The notes under the pieces: model-generated
The model's input: the letters and a program-made list of their open reading frames with translations, nothing else
Database searches by the model: none
Told to the model about the DNA's origin: nothing
Program-made: the position numbers and the translations under genes
Assembly (NCBI GenBank): GCA_016199375.1
Contig: JACQGV010000052.1
Span: forward strand, 1-10,226
Direction of reading: 5' to 3'
DNA from: Chloroflexota bacterium
GTDB lineage: Bacteria > Chloroflexota > Dehalococcoidia > SHYM01
DNA length: 10,226 nt
Shown here: in pieces, positions 6,308-10,226 of the stretch
Layout: every line of letters begins with the position of its first letter
Numbering within the stretch: position 1 is the stretch's first letter

Positions 6308-9300
6308 GACCGACACCCCGACGCTGGCGCCGGCACCGCCCAGAGCGGTCCGCGCTGCCCCCAGCATCTGGTCGAAGGCCGTCTCCGTACGACGCAGGCT
6401 GGCCTCGAAGGCCTGCTCCAGCTCGTTCAGCTTGTCTACGACCGGTGACAGCACGACGGTAAAGTCCACTCCGTCCAGGGCCCCCTGTAGCGGCCCCCAG
6501 GCGTTGTTCAGCGGCGGGCCCAGGGTGACCCGCGGATCGACCCGCGCCACGATCCCCTTCACCCTGTCCAGGGGGTCTTGCAGGCCCGTCAGAACCTGGG
6601 ACGGAAGGGTGCGCTGCACGGCCTGCTCGACCTGCTGATGGATGGCGTCCAGGTCGCCGAAGAACTTGGCCGGATTCAGGGCGGCCACCACGGCGCGAAG
6701 ATCGTTCAGGCCCTGGTCGATGTCGGCCGCCAGGAAGTCGACGCGGAGGCCGTCCACGGCCCCCTTAACGCGGTCAAAGATGTCCTTCACCTGGTTGAGA
6801 CTGTCCTCGATGTCCAGCTGATCGACCAGGGCCAGCACCGCCTCGTAGGTGGAATCCAGCTCGGCTGCGATGTCCTGGGGGCGGACGGGGATCAGCTTGT
6901 TCTTCAACGCGTCGAACCGCTGGTCCAGCTCCTGCAGGAAGCGGCTGGGGTCGGCCAGCCGCATCAGGCGCTTGAACGTCTCCGGGTCCAGCAGCTCCCG
7001 CGCATAGGGCGGAAGCATACCCAGCAGGCGCTGGCGCAGCTCGGCATACATCCCCGCCAGGTCCGGCAGCTGCACGTTCTGCTTTAGCCCCTGCAACGCG
7101 GCGCTGAGATTGCTGTACGCAGCGACTATATCGCCCAGCTGGCGCTCGGGGTCGAGGAACTCCACCAGTGCCTGCCGCGCCGGGTCTCCCTGGGCTAACA
7201 CCGCCTGCTTCAGATCGAAGTACCGGCCCTTGAGCTGGTTGTAGTGAGTAGGGACATTAAGGCCGTTGAGGGCCGCGCTGAGGGCGTCGATCCGCTGCTG
7301 GATGAGCTGGGTGAGGGCCTCGGGCCGCAGCCGGTCCAGCACTTGCAGCGGGGCCGCGAAGGCGTTGAATAGGGCTTCGACCGTCTGCTGCTGTACGCTT
7401 TCCAGGGCCTGCAGCAGCGGTGCCGCCAGCTCCGTCACTGGCCGGAAAACCACGCTCGGCTTGAACCGGTCCAGTTCCGACTCCAGCCGGCTGAAGTCCT
7501 CCACCAGCGGCTGCAACAGCCCCGAGGGCCTGAGCCCGCGCAGGTCTTGCTTCACCCCCTCGACCGCTGCCAGCAGGTCGTCCAGCCATCCCGTGAGGTT
7601 GAAGCCAGCGACGGCGCCCTTCAGCCCGCTCAGCGCCGTGTTGACAGGAGCGATGACGGCTGTCCCCCTGAAGCCGTCCAGGGCCGACGTAAGCTCCTGA
7701 AAAGAGTCCGCCGCCGGCTTCAGCAGGGCGGATGGCTTCAGCTGGGCCAGGGGCTGCTGAAGATACCGCTGATGCAACTGGTCCAGAGGCTGCAGCAGGG
7801 TGGCCACGTTCAGCGAGCCCACGGCCCGGCTGATGACGTCGAAGCCCGCGAAGAGCGCTTCCAGCAGCTTCTCCGGCTTCAGGTCGTCCAGCATAGCCAG
7901 GGCCTGCTTGTAGCGCTCCTGCAGCTCCTGGATCGCCTGTTGCGGCACCGCCTTGACCTTGGCGAACTGGTCTTTCAGGGGGGCGCTGATGGTGGCCGTG
8001 AAGTCGATCCCGATGATGACATCCAGCGCCACTTTCAGCGCCTCGCGCAGCAGGTCGTTGAGCGAGCTCGTGTCGATGGCGCGCAGCTTCTCCGTGTTCT
8101 CTTCGATTTGGCCTACGACCGGGTCGACGACGACATCGAAATCGATGGGCGCCAGGGCGTCCACGATCTCGTCCACCTTCTGGCGCAGCTGCTCCATCAA
8201 GGCCGGGACGTCCAGGCCCTGCAGATAGGCCGCAAAGCTGTTGATCCCAGCGACGGCGGAGGTCACGGCGCCCGCGCTGGCCTGGTCCACCGGATCGAGC
8301 AGGTTATTGAGCCCGTTCAGGAACTGAACGATGGTGGCCTGGAACTGGTCCAGCGCGCCCGCCAGGCTGGGCGCCGCGGGATTGGCAGGGTCCCCTTCGA
8401 TGGCGAGCCGCGCCGAGGTGAACAGGCCGCGCAGGTCGCGCTCGAAGCTGAACTCGAAAGTGCCGTCCGGCGTGAACGTGCCCACGCCCGCCGCCAGCGT
8501 CCTGAGCTGCTGCGCCAGGTCGTGGAAAAAGGCCTGCAGCTGCCTGAGCAGGTCGGTGATGGACTGCTGCAGCGCCAGGACCGCCTGTTCCACCGGAGCC
8601 AGTTGCTCTTTCAGGAGGTCGGCCACGGACGGTATGTCCACCTGCTGGAGGGTGTCGCGGGTGGTCTGGAAGAAGCCAAGCACCTCCGTGCGGACGAGCG
8701 ACAGGTCGACGCCCTCGATGGCGGCGTCGATGCGGTCAAGGAGCGCTTTGAAGGGATCGTCAATCTTCTGGACCTCCTCCACTCGCACCGCGAGCGCCTT
8801 CTCCATCTGTTCTCGCAGGAACTTCTCGAGGGCCTTGGGCTGGAGTATCTTCGCGGCAGCCACACGCCGTACCAGGCTCAGCACTGGTCTCAGGTCGGCC
8901 TTCAAGTCATCCATGGCACGGACCACGGCCACCGCCGCGTCGCGGAACTGCGGATACCCGTCCTGGGCAGCCGCCTGTAGTCGGCCGAGGGCTGTCGAGG
9001 CCGACGTCAGCCCGTTCGAGACCTGGCTGAGCGCCTCCTGAGGAAGGACGTCGCCCAGGTACTGGTCCAGAAAGCCCAGCAAGCGCCGGGCCGGACCGAA
9101 GCCCAGGGTGTCGAGGGTGCTGTCGAGGGACCGCTGCACAACCTGCACCGCCAGGGCCGCCGGATCGGGAGCAGTGCGGGCCTGCTCGATGAGGGGCATC
9201 AACACCCGGTGGAGCTCCTCCACCGACTGGATCCACGAACGTATCTTCTCCGCCTCGGGGCCTTCCAAGCTGGCCAGCACCCGCAGGATCTCATCGAGGA

Positions 9301-9730
9301 GAGCGCTGACGATGGAGCTGCGGTCCTGTGGTATGCCCTCCGATATCTTGCGGATCGACGCCAGGGTCTGCTCAATGCGCTTGGCAAAGGCCCCCGAGAA
9401 GACCTCGTTCACCTGAGAGATGCGGCCCTGGAAGCCTTCGAGAGGGGCAGTGGGAGGCGCCTGCACCGCCGTCTTCAGAGAGGAGTAGAGGCCCGTCAGG
9501 CCGCTGACCGTCGTCGCCGAGTCGAAGTTGAAGACGCTCGCCAGCTGGGTTGACAAAGCCCCCTGGAAGGCCCCCAGCCGATCGGCAGGGGTGGTGGTCG
9601 CCAGGGCCGACGCGCCAGCCACGCCGCTGCCTGGCTGATCGCCCTCAGGAGGCGCCCCGAGCAAAGAGGTGACCGCAGCCAGGGCGGTCTGCAAGGCGCG
9701 GACGTTCTCTACCAGCGATCCATCAGGCAT
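6305..9730 (-). CDS. Large alpha-helical protein built from 23-residue repeats, 1141 residues
   Basis: I do not recognise a named family. The protein is predicted by eye to be almost entirely amphipathic helix, rich in Leu, Ala, Gln, Asp and Val, with no cysteine, signal peptide or hydrophobic membrane span. Residues 1-25 are helical, 26-50 a Gly/Ala/Thr/Pro-rich linker, and 51-340 irregular helices. From 341 to 1110 a degenerate 23-residue repeat dominates, with gaps at about 388-505 and 847-925. The first gap contains the only clear beta-like patch (GTFEFSFERD, 423-432). The start at ATG 9730 gives MPDGSLVENV; an AGG lies about nine bases upstream, and a 13-codon ORF overlaps this start. 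Its stop overlaps the start of the NHL-metallopeptidase gene, so the two products probably work together. A rod, scaffold or tape-measure-like role, or an apolipoprotein-like amphipathic surface, would fit the repeats. No function is proven. Confidence 0.9.
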   Translation of the reverse strand: MPDGSLVENVRALQTALAAVTSLLGAPPEGDQPGSGVAGASALATTTPADRLGAFQGALSTQLASVFNFDSATTVSGLTGLYSSLKTAVQAPPTAPLEGFQGRISQVNEVFSGAFAKRIEQTLASIRKISEGIPQDRSSIVSALLDEILRVLASLEGPEAEKIRSWIQSVEELHRVLMPLIEQARTAPDPAALAVQVVQRSLDSTLDTLGFGPARRLLGFLDQYLGDVLPQEALSQVSNGLTSASTALGRLQAAAQDGYPQFRDAAVAVVRAMDDLKADLRPVLSLVRRVAAAKILQPKALEKFLREQMEKALAVRVEEVQKIDDPFKALLDRIDAAIEGVDLSLVRTEVLGFFQTTRDTLQQVDIPSVADLLKEQLAPVEQAVLALQQSITDLLRQLQAFFHDLAQQLRTLAAGVGTFTPDGTFEFSFERDLRGLFTSARLAIEGDPANPAAPSLAGALDQFQATIVQFLNGLNNLLDPVDQASAGAVTSAVAGINSFAAYLQGLDVPALMEQLRQKVDEIVDALAPIDFDVVVDPVVGQIEENTEKLRAIDTSSLNDLLREALKVALDVIIGIDFTATISAPLKDQFAKVKAVPQQAIQELQERYKQALAMLDDLKPEKLLEALFAGFDVISRAVGSLNVATLLQPLDQLHQRYLQQPLAQLKPSALLKPAADSFQELTSALDGFRGTAVIAPVNTALSGLKGAVAGFNLTGWLDDLLAAVEGVKQDLRGLRPSGLLQPLVEDFSRLESELDRFKPSVVFRPVTELAAPLLQALESVQQQTVEALFNAFAAPLQVLDRLRPEALTQLIQQRIDALSAALNGLNVPTHYNQLKGRYFDLKQAVLAQGDPARQALVEFLDPERQLGDIVAAYSNLSAALQGLKQNVQLPDLAGMYAELRQRLLGMLPPYARELLDPETFKRLMRLADPSRFLQELDQRFDALKNKLIPVRPQDIAAELDSTYEAVLALVDQLDIEDSLNQVKDIFDRVKGAVDGLRVDFLAADIDQGLNDLRAVVAALNPAKFFGDLDAIHQQVEQAVQRTLPSQVLTGLQDPLDRVKGIVARVDPRVTLGPPLNNAWGPLQGALDGVDFTVVLSPVVDKLNELEQAFEASLRRTETAFDQMLGAARTALGGAGASVGVSV
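6401..8710 (-). repeat. Degenerate 23-residue (69-bp) protein repeat, about 25 copies
   Basis: Repeat units begin at residues 341, 364; 506, 529, 552, 575, 598, 617, 640, 664, 687, 710, 733, 756, 779, 801, 824; and 926, 949, 972, 995, 1018, 1041, 1064, 1088 of the 1141-residue protein. Most are exactly 23 residues apart; a few units are 19, 22 or 24 long. Position 1 is L/V/I/F, 2 is D/N/R/K, 3 is often P, V or F, 6, 7, 10, 14, 17 and 21 are hydrophobic, 9 is often P, 20 is often A, and 23 is often G. Typical openings are LRPSGLLQPL, LKPSALLKPA, VDFTVVLSPV and IDFDVVVDPV. The units share a pattern but not exact sequence, so the repeat is old at DNA level. Confidence 0.85.
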
Positions 9731-9764
9731 TCCACCGGGCCTGCTTCCCTTCGGGACTGCTCAT
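9723..9764 (-). CDS. Candidate 13-residue ORF overlapping the start of the 1141-residue gene
   Basis: ATG at 9764 opens a 13-codon frame (MSSPEGKQARWNA) ending with TGA at 9725-9723. It begins inside the stop of the 49-residue ORF as ATGA and ends eight bases inside the 1141-residue gene. It is too short to judge by composition. Its only support is its exact chaining with both neighbours, which could pass ribosomes on to the 9730 start. It may be chance. Confidence 0.2.
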   Translation of the reverse strand: MSSPEGKQARWNA

Positions 9765-9910
9765 CCGAAGCCTGTCTCCCAACCGATAAGCCGCGCAACG
9801 AGTCCCCGTTCCCGTGAAGCTCCACTACCGGCGCAGCACAGCGTCGGGTCTTGCGGGCCCGTCTCGGCCTCAGACCCACGTTTGGGACTATATCCTTCGC
9901 ACGACTTCAT
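9761..9910 (-). CDS. Candidate small ORF, 49 residues, in the leader of the operon
   Basis: ATG at 9910 is preceded by GAGAGAGG with five bases between (GG, then acagc, then ATG), a good ribosome site in a region with no other gene. The product begins MKSCEGYSPKRG, is polar and charged, holds Cys at 4, 25 and 26, and ends GWETGFG. Its TGA (9763-9761) overlaps the ATG of a 13-codon ORF as ATGA, which in turn overlaps the large gene. Composition is unlike the neighbouring proteins and no family is recognised. It could be a leader peptide that controls translation of the large gene, a genuine microprotein, or chance. Confidence 0.3.
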   Translation of the reverse strand: MKSCEGYSPKRGSEAETGPQDPTLCCAGSGASRERGLVARLIGWETGFG

Positions 9911-9915
9911 GCTGT

Positions 9916-9957
9916 CCTCTCTCGCAGGCTACGTATTGAGCCCGCCGCAGGGAGAGG
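9916..9957 (-). promoter_or_regulatory. Candidate RNA hairpin masking the ribosome site of the leader ORF
   Basis: On the minus-strand RNA, CCUCUC (9957-9952) can pair with GAGAGG (9921-9916), which is the Shine-Dalgarno of the 49-residue ORF. Inside this stem, GC (9948-9947) can pair with GC (9925-9924) and GGCU (9942-9939) with AGCC (9930-9927) around an eight-base loop. The stem is broken by small internal loops, so it is only moderately stable by eye. If real, it would hide the ribosome site until opened by a protein, ligand or temperature. Confidence 0.3.
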
Positions 9958-9970
9958 GGAGCGTCGGGAT

Positions 9971-9990
9971 AAGGTATACACTGATGATAT
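9971..9990 (-). promoter_or_regulatory. AT-rich promoter candidate ahead of the operon
   Basis: This is the most AT-rich stretch in the 300-bp gap. Read on the minus strand it contains TATCAT (9989-9984, five of six matches to TATAAT) and TATACC (9978-9973). I find no good -35 hexamer 16-18 bases upstream of either: GTTCCG and ACAACG are poor. It may be a promoter for an alternative or activator-dependent sigma factor, or the operon may simply be read through from the upstream gene. Confidence 0.25.
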
Positions 9991-10032
9991 CCGTCCGTTG
10001 TGAATGCGGAACGGGTCCCGACGGCCGTCCTG

Positions 10033-10226
10033 CTACCCGCTGGCGCCAAAGACAGTCTGCAGGGGGTTCAGGGCGTCGCCAAGTCCCTGGGTAGCGGCGG
10101 TGACGCCATCGAGAGCGCCGGTCAGAGGAGGCGTCGGGTCGCCCAGGTCAGGCACGGACCCCAGCGTGTCGATGACATCCAGCGCCCCGGTGATCGTATC
10201 CAGAAAATCGCCCGCCTGGTCCAGCA
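10033..10226 (-). CDS. C-terminal 63 residues of an upstream helical protein (partial)
   Basis: Frame open from the right window edge, ending at TAG (10035-10033). The visible tail begins LDQAGDFLDT and ends TVFGASG. It is rich in Leu, Gly, Ala, Asp and Thr, and looks like amphipathic helices joined by Pro/Gly turns, as in the 1141-residue protein downstream. The pentapeptide TGALD occurs at residues 12-16 and 35-39 of the fragment, exactly 23 residues apart, which is the repeat length of the downstream protein. The codons of the two copies differ. It is probably a relative or functional partner of that protein. The other two frames on this strand carry stops within the stretch, which supports this frame. 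Confidence 0.65.
   Translation of the reverse strand, partial: LDQAGDFLDTITGALDVIDTLGSVPDLGDPTPPLTGALDGVTAATQGLGDALNPLQTVFGASG

Larger units (their letters stand above)
9731..10032. other. 300-bp leader/intergenic region
   Basis: This is the only gap of notable length in the window. It follows the stop of the upstream partial gene and precedes the 1141-residue gene. It contains the AT-rich promoter candidate, the hairpin and the two small overlapping ORFs listed separately. A 10-bp perfect palindrome GACGGCCGTC (10020-10029) lies just after the upstream stop. No U-tract follows it, so I do not call it a terminator. No tRNA-like or recognised riboswitch structure was seen. Confidence 0.6.

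Noticed and set aside
4593..6638. Plus-strand open frame of 681 codons opposite the NHL/metallopeptidase gene
   Set aside because: It mirrors a real gene with clear NHL and HEMTH motifs on the other strand. Its translation is low in recognisable structure and rich in Gly/Arg/Val, as expected for an antisense shadow in GC-rich DNA.
7547..8980. Plus-strand open frame of 477 codons opposite the 23-residue-repeat gene
   Set aside because: Its apparent periodicity (many Leu/Gln/Arg) is the complement of the repeat codons of the minus-strand gene. It has no independent motif.
10020..10029. Palindrome GACGGCCGTC after the upstream stop as an intrinsic terminator
   Set aside because: A perfect palindrome without a loop cannot form a good hairpin, and no U-run follows on the minus strand.
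9669..10094. Plus-strand open frame of 141 codons across the leader
   Set aside because: It overlaps two minus-strand genes and the intergenic region and shows no motif. The minus-strand frames at both ends are better supported.
9841..10140. Repeated octamer GCGTCGGG at 9841, 9961 and 10131 in and near the leader
   Set aside because: The copies are unevenly spaced, one lies in a coding region, and the same string also occurs inside the carboxypeptidase gene near 139. This is likely chance in GC-rich sequence.

Overview
This is a GC-rich bacterial window with every supportable gene on the minus strand. It is therefore read from right to left. The lineage cannot be fixed from the sequence. Codon choice and dense packing fit a high-GC bacterium, and a Chloroflexota-like or similar environmental or metagenomic origin is only a guess. 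No rRNA, tRNA, CRISPR array, insertion sequence, integrase or phage structural gene is visible.

Layout in order of transcription. (1) The last 63 codons of a gene that enters from the right edge (10226-10033). (2) A leader of about 300 bp (10032-9731). It holds an AT-rich promoter candidate, a hairpin that could mask a Shine-Dalgarno sequence, and two tiny overlapping ORFs that run into the next start. (3) A 1141-residue, almost wholly helical protein (9730-6305) built largely from about 25 degenerate copies of a 23-residue repeat. (4) Coupled to it by a TGATG stop/start overlap, a 1389-residue mosaic (6305-2136): an N-terminal transthyretin-like domain, twelve NHL-type blades, a gluzincin-type zinc metallopeptidase with HEMTH and a downstream EGWAEY, and a C-terminal Ig-like domain. 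(5) A 298-residue beta-rich protein with Ig-like and transthyretin-like modules (2068-1172). (6) A 96-residue protein of unknown function (1150-860). (7) A zinc carboxypeptidase of family M14 (833 to beyond the left edge), with both zinc-binding motifs present and the C-terminal part cut off by the window.

Gaps between genes 3 to 7 are -1, 67, 21 and 26 bp, so they probably form one transcription unit. None of the five proteins with a visible N terminus starts with a Sec or Tat signal peptide or carries an obvious membrane anchor. Yet the set combines two zinc peptidases, a propeller scaffold, Ig/transthyretin modules and a long helical repeat protein, which is an outward-facing toolkit. The main candidate for something undescribed is this operon: a rod-like 23-residue-repeat protein, apparently with a relative encoded just upstream, made together with an endopeptidase and an exopeptidase that lack signals. 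Delivery by an extracellular contractile injection system, or assembly into another particle, is one hypothesis. No sheath, tube, baseplate or ATPase gene lies in the window, so this remains inference.
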